Positions 1 through 9,851 are shown, counted from the stretch's first letter. The stretch is 64,000 nt of DNA from Variovorax paradoxus (GCF_030815975.1 NZ_JAUSXL010000002.1:2480001-2544000), one strand, 5' to 3'. Translations and numbers: made by a program. The notes: generated from the letters alone by a model not told the origin.

Positions 1-1419
1 ACGCACCCCCAGTCGCGCGCCATCCGCGGCGGCCTGCGCATTGCGCTGCATGCGACGGCGGGGCTCAACTTCAGCCAGATCGCGCTCGACGACCTGGTGC
101 TGCATCTAGGCGGCGCCGAAGACGTGGCGTGGCAGCTGCAGGAGTGCGCGCTGGGCCAGCCCATCGGCGTGATGGTGCGGCCGCTGTCGCCCACCGGTGC
201 GCTGCAGGGCGCGGCGCAGAGCCTGCCGGCCACCGCGATCCAGCCCGTCGGCTTCGAGGACGATGAAGCGCTGCTGCCGGTCACGGCCACCGGCTTCTCG
301 GGCTTTCGCCTGCTGCAGGAGTACTTCGCGTTTCCGCAGCGCTTCCAGTTCCTGCGCATTGCCGGGCTGCAACCGGTGCTCGCGGCGATGCCGGTCGTCG
401 ACGTCGAGCTCGTGCTGCTGTTCTCGCGCGGCGATGCGGCGCTCGAAAAACTGGTGAGCGCCGACAACGTGCAGCTGCACTGCGTGCCGGTGGTCAATCT
501 GTTCAACAAGCGGCTCGACCGCGTGCCGCTGACCGAAGGCGTGAGCCAGTTCCACCTGGTGCCCGACCGCACGCGGCCGCAGGATTTCGAGGTGCACACC
601 GTCACCGAGGTCATCGGCCACGGCGCGCCCGGCGCCGATGCAGCGGCGGCCGAACAGGTGTTCCGCCCCTTCTATTCGGCCTTCCATGGCACGCGGCACA
701 GCCACCCGGCCTACTTCACGACCACGCGCGAGCCGCGGATGCTGTCGGTGCGCCAGCGTACCGAGGGCCATCGCAGCAGCCACATCGGCTCCGAGGTCTA
801 CATGCAGATCGTCGATCCGCAGCAGGCGCCGTACGCCGCCACGCTGCGGCAGCTCGCGGTGGCCGCGCTGTGCACCAACCGCGACCTGCCGCTCCTGATG
901 CCACTCGGACGCGACAACGACTTCGACTGCGTCGACTCCTTTCCCGTGCAGCGGGTGCGCATGGTGCGCGGGCCTTCGCGGCCGGTGTCGCCGGTGGTGA
1001 GCCAGGGGCTGGGCTGGCGGGTGGTCGATCACCTTGCGCTCAACTACCTGTCGATCTCCGACAGCACGCCGGAACAGGGCGCTGCCGCATTGCGCGAAAC
1101 GCTGATGCTCTATGCCACGCATGCCGACGAGATGCGCCAGGGCCAGGTGCGCGGGCTGCTCTCGGTCAGAGCGAAGCCCGTGGCGCGCCGCCTGCCGCTC
1201 AAGGGACCGATCGCCTTCGGGCGCGGGCTCGAAGTGACGCTCGAGGTCGACAAGGACGCATTCCATGGCCACAGCGTGTTCCTGTTCGGCGCGGTGATGG
1301 CGCGCTTTCTCGCGCGCCACGTGGAGGTCAACCACTTCGTCGAGACCGTGCTGCGCGTGGCGGGCAAGGGCGAGACCATGCGATGGAGGCCGCTGTGCGG
1401 GACCCGGCAGATTCTGTAG
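1..1419 (+). CDS. tssF: TssF, T6SS baseplate subunit (5' end outside window)
   Basis: The reading frame is open from base 1 and ends at the stop at 1417-1419, giving the C-terminal 472 residues of a protein that is usually about 600 residues long. The family (VasA/ImpG) forms the T6SS baseplate wedge with TssG, TssE and TssK under the VgrG spike. The end, RWRPLCGTRQIL, is the usual TssF C-terminus, and the long segment with PRMLSVRQR and DLPLLMPLG fits the family. The gene overlaps tssG by 37 bp, which suggests translational coupling. The true start and any tssE lie upstream of the window. Identification rests on recognised family motifs and on the tssG neighbour. Confidence 0.93.
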   Translation, partial: THPQSRAIRGGLRIALHATAGLNFSQIALDDLVLHLGGAEDVAWQLQECALGQPIGVMVRPLSPTGALQGAAQSLPATAIQPVGFEDDEALLPVTATGFSGFRLLQEYFAFPQRFQFLRIAGLQPVLAAMPVVDVELVLLFSRGDAALEKLVSADNVQLHCVPVVNLFNKRLDRVPLTEGVSQFHLVPDRTRPQDFEVHTVTEVIGHGAPGADAAAAEQVFRPFYSAFHGTRHSHPAYFTTTREPRMLSVRQRTEGHRSSHIGSEVYMQIVDPQQAPYAATLRQLAVAALCTNRDLPLLMPLGRDNDFDCVDSFPVQRVRMVRGPSRPVSPVVSQGLGWRVVDHLALNYLSISDSTPEQGAAALRETLMLYATHADEMRQGQVRGLLSVRAKPVARRLPLKGPIAFGRGLEVTLEVDKDAFHGHSVFLFGAVMARFLARHVEVNHFVETVLRVAGKGETMRWRPLCGTRQIL

Positions 1420-2480
1420 CTGTAGCCGCGCGGGTCGACACCGCATTGCGTGGGTGGTCGGCACAGCCGTGGTCCTACGACTATTTTGCGGTGCTGCGCC
1501 GGCTGGAATCGGTGGCCGCGACCACGCCGCGCTGGGGCCGCGCATTGCTGCCGAGCGCGGAGCCGGTGCGCGTGGGGCAGGAGCCGTCGCTTTCGTTCGC
1601 GCCGGCCAGCTTCAGCCGCTTCGAGCCGGCCAGCGCGTATTCGCCGCCGCGCCTGCGCCAGCATTTCTTCAGCTATGTGGGCCCCAACGGTCCGCTGCCG
1701 GTGCACCTGAGCGACTTCATCCGCGAGCGCAGCCTGAATCATGGCGACCCGACCTGGCTGGCCTTTCTCGACAGCTTTCTGCACCGCTTCTCGCTGCACT
1801 TCTATCGCGCATGGGCACAGGCGCGGCCCGCGGTGGCACTCGACCGGCCGGGCGAGGACCGCTTCCGCCTGCAGGTTGGCGCGTTCGTGGGCATCGGCAC
1901 GCCGGGCCGCATCGAGCGCGACGAGGTGCACGACGATGCCCGCCTTCATTTTTCAGGCTGGCTCGCGCGGCGCGTGCACAACGCCGAGAGCGTGGAGTCG
2001 GTGCTGTGCAGCTACTTCGGCGTGCCCGTGAGGCTGGAGCGTTGGGTCGGCCACTGGATGAGCCTGCCCGCCGGCGAGCTCACGCGTCTCGGGCAGGGCG
2101 AGAGTTCGCGCTCGATGGGCATGGGCGCCATGCTCGGCACGCGTGCATGGGACCGGCAGCACCGCGTTCGCCTGCACATCGGCCCGCTCACGCTCAAGCA
2201 GTACCGCATGTTCCTGCCGATCGGCAATGCGCGGCCGGTGCTGCAGCGCTGGATGCAGCAGCTGCTCGGCGACGAACTCGAATGGGATGCCGAGCTGGTG
2301 CTCGAGAAGGCCGAGGTGCCTGCCACGCGCCTTGGACAGAAGCAGGGCAACGCGCCGCGCCTGGGCTGGGTCTCGTGGCTCGGCCAGCGCACGCGCGCGA
2401 AGGACGCGGCGGACGTGCGCATCGGCAACAGCTCGATGGCCGCCCGTACCGCTCAGGGCACCGTGGGAGCCGCCGCATGA
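1383..2480 (+). CDS. tssG: TssG, T6SS baseplate subunit
   Basis: This 365-residue protein is the ImpH/VasB family partner of TssF in the baseplate wedge. The ATG at 1383 lies inside the end of tssF, and there is no good start after the tssF stop that keeps the conserved N-terminus (WSYDYFAVLRRLE). Family features include FSYVGPNGPLP, HLSDFIRER and the C-terminal segment with LTLKQYRMFLPIG. Length is normal for TssG. It follows tssF in the same operon and precedes a TPR-methyltransferase gene after a 27-bp gap. No frameshift or missing segment is visible. Confidence 0.93.
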   Translation: MEAAVRDPADSVAVAARVDTALRGWSAQPWSYDYFAVLRRLESVAATTPRWGRALLPSAEPVRVGQEPSLSFAPASFSRFEPASAYSPPRLRQHFFSYVGPNGPLPVHLSDFIRERSLNHGDPTWLAFLDSFLHRFSLHFYRAWAQARPAVALDRPGEDRFRLQVGAFVGIGTPGRIERDEVHDDARLHFSGWLARRVHNAESVESVLCSYFGVPVRLERWVGHWMSLPAGELTRLGQGESSRSMGMGAMLGTRAWDRQHRVRLHIGPLTLKQYRMFLPIGNARPVLQRWMQQLLGDELEWDAELVLEKAEVPATRLGQKQGNAPRLGWVSWLGQRTRAKDAADVRIGNSSMAARTAQGTVGAAA

Positions 2481-2507
2481 CGACGACGCCCGCGCAACCC
2501 CGACACG

Positions 2508-3812
2508 ATGACCCACGCGGCCGCGCTGGCGCAAGCCGCGGCCCTGATCAAGGCGCAGAAGCTGGACGCGGCGGGTGAACTGCTCGCCCGCATTCTGGAG
2601 GCCGCGCCGGCCGACCCCGACGCCCTGCACTACCAGGGCCTGTTGCGCCATGCGCAAGGCCGCAGCAGCGAGAGCATTGCGTTGATCGGACGGTCGCTCT
2701 CGCTGCAGCCCGCGCAGAGCGGCGCCTGGAACAACCTGGGCAACCTGCTGGTCGAGATCGGCCGCGTCGACGACGCGATGCGCGCCTACGACAACAGCGT
2801 CTCCTTCGCGAAAGGAGGCGACGAAGGCGCCGATGCGCTGAGCAACATCGCATCGCTCGAACGCCGGAAGGGCCACTGGCAAGCCGCCGAGCGCGTCAGC
2901 CGCCGGGCGATCGAACTGCGGCCGGAATTCAGCGAGGCCTGGTACAACCTGTCGATCGCACTGATGGAGCAAGGGCGCATCCATGAGAGCGTCATCGCCA
3001 ACAGCCGTGCGGTCTTGCTGCAGCCGCGCAACCTGAGCGCCCGTTCGCAGGTGATTCGCGCGCTGGAACTGCTCGGCGAGAACGAGCAGGCCGTCGGCAT
3101 GTACCGGGAGTGGCTGGCCGAAGATCCAGGCAACCCCGTGGTCACGCATCTGCTGGCCGCCTGCGAGGGGCATGCGCCCGCGCGCGCCAGCGACGGCTAT
3201 GTGGAGACCGTGTTCGACAGCTACGCCGGAAGCTTCGACGCCAGCCTGGAGAAGCTGCACTACCGTGCGCCCGAGCTGGTGGCGCACGCGGTGCAGGAAA
3301 TGCATGGCGCGCCGGCCGCGAGCCTGGCCGTGGTCGATGCCGGCTGCGGCACCGGACTCTGCGCCCCGCTGCTGCGGCCCTGGGCCGCGCACCTGGCCGG
3401 CTGCGACCTGTCTGTCGGCATGCTGCAGCGCGCGGAGCAACGCGGCGGCTACGACGTGCTGCACAAGGCCGAGCTCACCCACTACCTGCATACCCAGCCC
3501 GGCCGGTTCGACCTGGTGATATCGGCTGACACGCTGTGCTACTTCGGCGACCTGCACGAGGTGCTGGCGGCAGCCGCGCGCGCGCTGCGTCCGGAAGGCG
3601 GGGTGGTGTTCACGGTCGAGGCCATGCCCGGGGGGCAGGACGACTTCAGGCTCGAAGGCAGCGGCCGCTACCGCCATGCGGCTGCGCATGTCGAGGCCCG
3701 TCTTGCGGCCGCCGGCTTCGGTGCCGTTCGCATCGAGCCGATCGTTCCGCGCCGCGAAGCGGGGCAGGACGTGCAGGGTTGGCTGGCGAGCGCAAGGCTT
3801 TCTGCGCATTGA
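2508..3812 (+). CDS. TPR-repeat protein fused to a SAM-dependent methyltransferase
   Basis: The 434-residue protein has two parts. Residues about 5-225 form tetratricopeptide repeats (for example GAWNNLGNLLVEIGRVDDAM and EAWYNLSIALMEQGRIHESV). Residues about 230-430 form a class I methyltransferase with the SAM-binding motif VVDAGCGTGLCAPLL at about 275-290 and a motif IV-like segment FDLVISADTL. TPRs bind protein partners; the substrate of the methyltransferase is unknown. The start at 2508 is the only ATG after the tssG stop in this frame. Its position between tssG and clpV suggests a T6SS accessory role, perhaps modification of a baseplate or sheath component, but that is inference. It is not one of the 13 core T6SS genes. 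Confidence 0.8.
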   Translation: MTHAAALAQAAALIKAQKLDAAGELLARILEAAPADPDALHYQGLLRHAQGRSSESIALIGRSLSLQPAQSGAWNNLGNLLVEIGRVDDAMRAYDNSVSFAKGGDEGADALSNIASLERRKGHWQAAERVSRRAIELRPEFSEAWYNLSIALMEQGRIHESVIANSRAVLLQPRNLSARSQVIRALELLGENEQAVGMYREWLAEDPGNPVVTHLLAACEGHAPARASDGYVETVFDSYAGSFDASLEKLHYRAPELVAHAVQEMHGAPAASLAVVDAGCGTGLCAPLLRPWAAHLAGCDLSVGMLQRAEQRGGYDVLHKAELTHYLHTQPGRFDLVISADTLCYFGDLHEVLAAAARALRPEGGVVFTVEAMPGGQDDFRLEGSGRYRHAAAHVEARLAAAGFGAVRIEPIVPRREAGQDVQGWLASARLSAH

Positions 3813-3881
3813 CGCCGGGCATGGATCGCCGAACTTCAATTTTCCCGGCATGAATCGTCTTCAACAGATACGGAGTCTTCC

Positions 3882-6612
3882 ATGAGTGAAATCAGCCGCA
3901 CCGCCCTTTTCGGCAAGCTCAACTCGCTGGCCTACAAGGCCATCGAAGGCGCCACGGTGTTCTGCAAGATGCGGGGCAATCCGTATGTGGAACTCGAGCA
4001 CTGGTTCGCCCAGCTGCTGCAGGCACAGGACTCCGACCTGCACCGCGTGGTCCAGCACTACGGGCTCGACGTGTCGGTCATCGCGAAAGACATGACGGCC
4101 GCGCTCGACCGCCTGCCGCGCGGCGCCACCGCGATCAGCGACTTCTCCCCGCACATCGAGAACGCCATCGAACGCGCCTGGACCTATGCCACGCTGCAGT
4201 TCGGCGAGGCGCAGGTGCGCACCGGCTACATCCTGGTGGGCATGCTCAAGACGCAGAGCCTGCGCAATCCGCTGTTCGGTTTGTCGAAGCAGTTCGAGAA
4301 GATCAAGGTCGAGGACCTCGCCGACAACTTCGTGAAAATCTGCGACCCGTCGCCCGAATCGCAGATGCGCGCGCAGGACGGCACCGGCATGGGGAGCGGC
4401 GCGCCGGGCGAAGACTCGGGCGCCATGGCGCCGGCCGCCATGGGCAAGGGTGATGCGCTCAAGAAGTTCGCGGTCGACCTGACCGAGAAGGCCAAGAAGG
4501 GCGAGATGGACCCGATCACCGGGCGCGACGAGGAGATCCGCCAGATCGTCGACATCCTGATGCGCCGCCGCCAGAACAATCCGCTGCTCACGGGCGAGGC
4601 CGGCGTCGGCAAGACGGCCGTGGTGGAAGGCTTCGCGCAGCGCCTTGCGCGCGGCGACGTGCCGCCGCAGCTGAAGGACGTGAAGCTGCTCACGCTCGAC
4701 ATCGGCCTCTTGCAGGCCGGCGCGAGCATGAAGGGCGAGTTCGAGCAGCGCCTGCGCCAGGTGATCGACGAGGTGCAGAGCTCGCCCACACCCATCATTC
4801 TCTTCATCGACGAGATCCACACGCTCGTGGGCGCAGGCGGCGCGGCCGGCACCGGCGATGCGGCCAACCTGCTGAAGCCCGCATTGGCGCGCGGCAACCT
4901 GCGCACCATCGGCGCCACCACCTGGGCCGAGTACAAGAAGTACATCGAGAAAGACCCGGCGCTGACCAGGCGCTTCCAGGTGGTGCAGGTGCCCGAGCCC
5001 GACGAGGTGAAGGCGATATTGATGCTGCGCGGCGTGGCCAGCGTGCTCGAAAAGCACCACCGCGTGCAGCTGCTCGACGAGGCCATCGAGGCCGCGGTGA
5101 AGCTCAGTCATCGCTACATTCCCGCGCGCCAGCTGCCCGACAAGGCCGTGAGCCTGCTCGATACGGCGTGCGCGCGCGTGGCCGTGTCGCAGCACGCCAC
5201 GCCGCCCGAAGTCGAAGACTGCATGCGCCGCATCGAGGGCCTCACGGTCGAGCAGGAGATCATCGGCCGCGAGGAAGCCATCGGCATCGACGTGACCAAG
5301 CGCGCCGCGCAGGTGGCGGCGCTGCTGGCCGAATCGAAGGTGCAGCTCGATGCGCTGAATGCGCGCTGGCAGGAAGAGAAGGGGCTGGTCGACCGGCTGC
5401 TGGAGTTGCGCAGCAAATTGCGTGCGGGGAGCAAGCCGGTGGACACTGCTTCCGCCGAGGGCAACGCGAACGCCGACGTGCCCCCACCCCAACCCTCCCC
5501 CGGTAGGGGAGGGAGCGAAGACCGCACCGCGCTGCTGGCCGAACTGCATGAACTGCAAGCGAAGATCCACGCGGTGCAGGGCGAGAGCCCGCTGATCCTG
5601 CCTTCGGTCGACGAGCAGGCCGTGGCCTCGGTGGTGGCCGACTGGACCGGCATTCCCGTCGGCCGCATGGTCAAGAACGAAGTCGAGGCGGTGCTCAAGC
5701 TCGCCGACACGCTGAACCAGCGCGTCATCGGCCAGAAGCACGGCCTCGAGATGATCGCGCGCCGCATTCAAACGTCTCGCGCGCGGCTCGACAACCCGCA
5801 GAAGCCCATCGGCGTGTTCATGCTCTGCGGCACCTCGGGCGTGGGCAAGACCGAGACCGCGCTGGCACTCGCCGAGGCGCTGTACGGCGGCGAGCAGAAC
5901 ATCATCACCATCAACATGAGCGAGTTCCAGGAGGCGCACACCGTCTCCACGCTCAAAGGGGCGCCGCCGGGCTACGTGGGCTACGGCGAGGGCGGCATCC
6001 TGACCGAAGCGGTGCGCCGCCGGCCCTACAGCGTGGTGCTGCTCGACGAGGTGGAAAAAGCCCACCCCGACGTGCACGAGATCTTCTTCCAGGTGTTCGA
6101 CAAGGGCTGGATGGAAGACGGCGAGGGCCGCATGATCGACTTCAAGAACACGATCATCCTGCTCACCACCAATGCCGGCAGCGAACTGGTGATGAGCATG
6201 TGCCGCGACCCCGAGCTGCTGCCCGATTCGAACGCGCTGGCCGATGCGCTGAAGGCGCCGCTCATGAAGGTGTTCCCGCCCGCATTGCTGGGCCGCATCG
6301 TCACCATTCCCTACTACCCGCTGTCGCCCGACATGATGAAGAAGATCGTGCGGCTGCAGCTGGGCCGCATCAAGAAGCGCGTGGAGACCAACCACGGCGT
6401 GCCGTTCGAGTACAGCGAGGCGGTGGTCGAGCAGGTCGTCGCGCGCTGCCAGGACCCGGAGTCCGGCGGGCGCGTGATCGATGCGATCCTGACCAACCAC
6501 CGTGCTGCCCACCATTTCGGTCGAGTACCTGCAGCGCCTGGCCTCGGGCGGCGAGATCCGCCGCGTGGCGCTCGACGTGAAGGATGCCGACTTCACCTAC
6601 GCGTTCGACTGA
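3882..6612 (+). CDS. tssH: TssH/ClpV, T6SS sheath-disassembly AAA+ ATPase (frameshifted near the 3' end)
   Basis: ClpV is the Hsp100 ATPase that unfolds contracted TssBC sheaths for recycling. An N-terminal domain (residues 1-160), D1 with GEAGVGKT at about 239-246, a coiled-coil M domain and D2 with GTSGVGKT at about 650 are all visible. After codon AAC at 6495-6497 one extra C (6498) shifts the frame. Removing it restores the usual C-terminus (LPTISVEYLQRLASGGEIRR, then a conserved tail) and a stop at 6610-6612, giving 909 residues. As written, the frame instead runs through into vgrG. The M-D2 linker carries an in-frame palindromic repeat at 5481-5516. The error could be a sequencing mistake or a real mutation. 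Confidence 0.88.
5481..5516 (+). repeat. REP-like palindromic element inserted in clpV
   Basis: A run of C-rich sequence is followed by an inverted repeat: CCCTCCCC at 5493-5500 and GGGGAGGG at 5506-5513 around the loop CGGTA. It reads in frame through clpV as a short Pro/Gly-rich stretch (PPPQPSPGRGG) between the M domain and D2, a place where ClpV proteins are variable. C-rich/G-rich palindromes of this form occur as dispersed repeats in several betaproteobacterial and xanthomonad genomes (general knowledge). Only this copy was noticed in the window. Confidence 0.55.
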
Positions 6613-6638
6613 GCTGCTTCCACCCTCAAGAGAAAAAA

Positions 6639-8280
6639 ATGGCCGACCACGAGTTCCGCATCGAGACAGATTCACCCGCCAAGGACGACCTGATGTTCTG
6701 GCGCATCGTGGGCCACGAGGCGCTTGCGCGCCCGTCGGCCTATGAGCTCACGGTGCTGTCGAAGAACAAGGCGCTCGATGCCAAGGACATTCTCGGCCGC
6801 GCGTTCGATGTGGTCATCGAATTCCAGGACAAGGACGGCGCCAAGCATGAGCGGCATTGCCAGGGCCACGCCGTGCGCTTCGTTCGCGCGGGGCACGTGG
6901 GAAGGCATTTCGAATACCGCATCACGCTGCGCTCGTGGTTCTGGCTGCTCACCAAGCGCACCAACTCGCGCATCCTGCAGGACAAGAAGGTGCTCGAAGT
7001 GCTCGACGCGATCTTCGAAGACAGCCCGATCAAGCGCTTCAAGAAGACCAAGGCCGGCAATGTCATCGGCACCCACACGCCGCGGCGCTACTGCGTGCAG
7101 CACCAGGAGAACGACTACCAGTTCCTCTCGCGCCTGCTGGAAGACGAAGGCATCTACTACTGGTTCGATTCGCACGACGCGCCGGGCACCATGCACCTGT
7201 CGGACGCCAGCGACATGGCGCACGAGAAGCTGCCGGTGGACGGCACGCTGCGCTACATGCCCAGCAACGCGAGCGAGGCGCGGCACAACGAGATCTCGCG
7301 CTGGGTGAGCTCGCGCCAGTTCGATACCGGCAAGCAGGCTTCGCGCGACAGCGATTTCAAGGCGATCAAGAAAAAGCTGGGCGCCGTCATCGACGCAAAG
7401 GACGACCACGAGCTGGCCGATTTCGAGGAGTTCGAGTTCCCGGGCGGCTACTTCAACGGCGATGACGGCGAGAACCGGACCAAGCTGCGCGGCGAGGAGC
7501 TCAACGCCCGCCGCGACCGCCACTGGGCGCTGACCACCTGGCCCGACGTGACCGCGGGGCGCAGCTTCAAGTTCGAGGGCGATCCCGATGGCACGCGCAA
7601 CGGCGACTACGTCATCGCGGCCTGCACCTTCATGGCGAGCCATCCCGGCTATGAAAGCGTCGGCGCCGGCACGGCCGTTTCGCAGGACGTGCACACGGCG
7701 CTGGCCGACGTGCTGCGCGACGACGCGGTGAACGCCGACACGCTGCAGGTGCTCGAAGGCCTGATCGCCAGCACGCCGATGCTCAACGCGTCGCAGCCTG
7801 GCACCAGCGCGTTCCTGATCACCGCGATGCCGATGGAGCGGGCCTACCGGCCGCCGCGCCTCACGCCGCGCGTGACCATGCCCGGTCCGCAGACGGCCAT
7901 CGTGGTCGGCCCCGCGGGCGACGAGCTGCACGTGGACGACCACGGCCGCGTGAAGGTGCACTTCCACTGGGACCGCTACGACAAGAGCGACGAGAAGTCG
8001 ACCTGCTGGGTGCGCGTGTCGCAGCCCTGGGGCGGCAAGGGATGGGGCGGCTACTTCATTCCGCGCATCGGGCAGGAGGTGATCGTCGACTTCCTGAACG
8101 GCGACCCCGATCGGCCAATCATCGTGGGACGCGTCTACAACGACGACCAGCCCATTCCCTACAAGTCGCCCACGCAGAGCGGCTTCAAGACCCGCTCCAC
8201 GCCCGGCGGCGGTCCCGCGAACTACAACGAGATCATGTTCGAGGACAAGAAGGGCGAGGAGAACATCAACATCCATGCGG
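6639..8280 (+). repeat. Direct repeat, copy A (5' part of first vgrG)
   Basis: About 1.6 kb encoding the gp27/gp5-like part of VgrG is nearly repeated in the same orientation at 14689-16330. Many segments are identical or differ only at third codon positions. The boundary is approximate; similarity falls off where the beta-helices begin. Confidence 0.75.
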
Positions 8281-9851
8281 AGCTGGACATGAGCCGCAGC
8301 GTGGAGCGCGACGACGGGACCACGGTGGACCGGGACCAGTCGATCACGGTGAAGCGCGATCAGTCGAACCATGTGGACCGCGACCGAAAGAGCACCGTGA
8401 CCCGCAACGACACCAACATGGTGGTGGTCGACCAGAAGAACACGGTCAAGGGTAACCAGAACAACCAGGTGGTGGGCAGCCGCAAGACCTTCATCGATAC
8501 CGACGACACGCTCACCGTGACCGGCAAGCGCACCGAAGACGTGACGGGTGCGCGCAAATCGACCTTCCACGCCGGGGAGAACCACACCGTGGTGGGCGAC
8601 CAGACCATCACCGTGAGCGGCAAGGTGACCTACAAGGCCGCGACCATGAGCTTCGAGGCGGGGCACATCGACTGGATGGTCACCGGCGCGAGCTCGAAAT
8701 ACATCACGGTGCCCACCGGGCCACTGCACCTGATGGCCAACAAGATCAAGCTGATGAGCAACACCGGCATCGAGATGATGGCAGTGGGCAACATCGACGC
8801 GACATCGGTGGGCGCCAACACGACCATCCTGGGGCCGAACACCAGCGGCTACATCGGCGCCAACAACGAAGCCAACCTGGGCATGGCGCGCTCGACGTTC
8901 ATGGGCATGAGCATCGAGAACGCACTGGCCATCGCGATGTCGAACTTCGCCGGCGTGGCCATGGAAAACACTCTGGGCGTCAAGCTGGTCAGCTGTGCCG
9001 CGCCCGAGATCGAGGCGGTGGCGTGCGACGTGAAGCAGTCGCCGCTGCACACTTTCACGCCGGGTGTCGGCGCCGGTGCAGTTTCGGCGGCCGAGGCCGG
9101 CGGCTGGATCGCGGGCTTTGCCGGCTTGGCTTCGGCCAACGCCGACATTGCCGCAACGCTCAAGCAGTATGCCGATGCGGCCAAGGCGCTGGAAACCGCC
9201 GCCAAGGAGGCGGATGCCGCGCTTCTGCCGGGCCTTGCCGGCCGGATGCGCTTGCTCGCCGGTGCGACCCGCACCCGCGGCAACGAAGCCCAGGGGGCCC
9301 TCCAGGATCCGCTCAGCGCGTTGCTGTACGGGGTCGGCGAAGGACTTGCCGGCAAGACCGATGGCGAAAAGCTGGCGGACGACCAGTCGAAGTCGGCGGA
9401 TGGCTCCGCCGCGCCGCCGCCGCCGCCGGAGGACCAGATCGAGCCCACGCAAGCCTGGCAGCCGCCACCGCCGACGGAGGGCGGCGCAGGTGGTGCGGGA
9501 GGAGCGGGTGGTGCCGGGGGTGTCGCGCCCGGGGGCGCAGGCGGTGCCGCGGGTGGCAGCGCACCGGGCGGCGCCGGTGGTGCACAAGGCGCCGGCGGTG
9601 CAGGTGGTGCGGCTGGTGGCAGCGGTGCGGGGAACGGCGGCGCGGGTGGCGCCGGAGGCAGCGGCGCCGATGCGGGCGTCGACCCCGACATGTCGGGAAC
9701 GCCCGGTCCGACCGATGCCAGCTCGAGCAGCGGTGCGGGCGGTGCGGGTGGCGCCGACGGAGGCACCGAGCAGTCGCAGTGGCCCGGCGGCAAGGGCGGA
9801 GGCGGCGGTGCAGGTGGCGGCGATGGCGGCAGCAGGGACGGCGGTTCCTGA
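6639..9851 (+). CDS. vgrG: VgrG (TssI) spike protein with Gly/Ala-rich C-terminal extension
   Basis: This 1070-residue VgrG forms the trimeric T6SS spike. Residues 1 to about 400 are the gp27-like domain. An OB-fold/gp5-like region follows at about 414-505 (DDHGRVKVHFHWDR, GQEVIVDFLNGDPDRPIIVG), then a beta-helix at about 540-800. Beyond it are a helical segment (about 815-910), a Pro-rich linker and about 120 residues of Gly/Ala repeats. The ATG at 6639 is preceded by AAGAG; the frame is also continuous with clpV because of the extra base at 6498. The first 550 residues closely match the second VgrG (14689-17067). The tail may carry or tether cargo; no catalytic domain is recognised in it. 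Confidence 0.92.
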   Translation: MADHEFRIETDSPAKDDLMFWRIVGHEALARPSAYELTVLSKNKALDAKDILGRAFDVVIEFQDKDGAKHERHCQGHAVRFVRAGHVGRHFEYRITLRSWFWLLTKRTNSRILQDKKVLEVLDAIFEDSPIKRFKKTKAGNVIGTHTPRRYCVQHQENDYQFLSRLLEDEGIYYWFDSHDAPGTMHLSDASDMAHEKLPVDGTLRYMPSNASEARHNEISRWVSSRQFDTGKQASRDSDFKAIKKKLGAVIDAKDDHELADFEEFEFPGGYFNGDDGENRTKLRGEELNARRDRHWALTTWPDVTAGRSFKFEGDPDGTRNGDYVIAACTFMASHPGYESVGAGTAVSQDVHTALADVLRDDAVNADTLQVLEGLIASTPMLNASQPGTSAFLITAMPMERAYRPPRLTPRVTMPGPQTAIVVGPAGDELHVDDHGRVKVHFHWDRYDKSDEKSTCWVRVSQPWGGKGWGGYFIPRIGQEVIVDFLNGDPDRPIIVGRVYNDDQPIPYKSPTQSGFKTRSTPGGGPANYNEIMFEDKKGEENINIHAELDMSRSVERDDGTTVDRDQSITVKRDQSNHVDRDRKSTVTRNDTNMVVVDQKNTVKGNQNNQVVGSRKTFIDTDDTLTVTGKRTEDVTGARKSTFHAGENHTVVGDQTITVSGKVTYKAATMSFEAGHIDWMVTGASSKYITVPTGPLHLMANKIKLMSNTGIEMMAVGNIDATSVGANTTILGPNTSGYIGANNEANLGMARSTFMGMSIENALAIAMSNFAGVAMENTLGVKLVSCAAPEIEAVACDVKQSPLHTFTPGVGAGAVSAAEAGGWIAGFAGLASANADIAATLKQYADAAKALETAAKEADAALLPGLAGRMRLLAGATRTRGNEAQGALQDPLSALLYGVGEGLAGKTDGEKLADDQSKSADGSAAPPPPPEDQIEPTQAWQPPPPTEGGAGGAGGAGGAGGVAPGGAGGAAGGSAPGGAGGAQGAGGAGGAAGGSGAGNGGAGGAGGSGADAGVDPDMSGTPGPTDASSSSGAGGAGGADGGTEQSQWPGGKGGGGGAGGGDGGSRDGGS
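9478..9848 (+). repeat. Gly/Ala-rich low-complexity coding repeat in vgrG
   Basis: The 3' end of the first vgrG is built from short GGT/GGC/GCG/GCA codon runs encoding GGAGGAGG-type repeats, broken by APGGAGG, GSGAGNGG and an acidic/Ser patch. It resembles collagen-like or PGRS-like disordered tails. Such DNA is prone to slippage, so length may vary between strains (inference). Confidence 0.8.

Noticed and set aside
6672..9587. Minus-strand 971-codon frame opposite the first vgrG
   Set aside because: His/Val/Ala-rich antisense of a well-supported VgrG, with no ribosome site or domain; the same effect recurs opposite the second vgrG.
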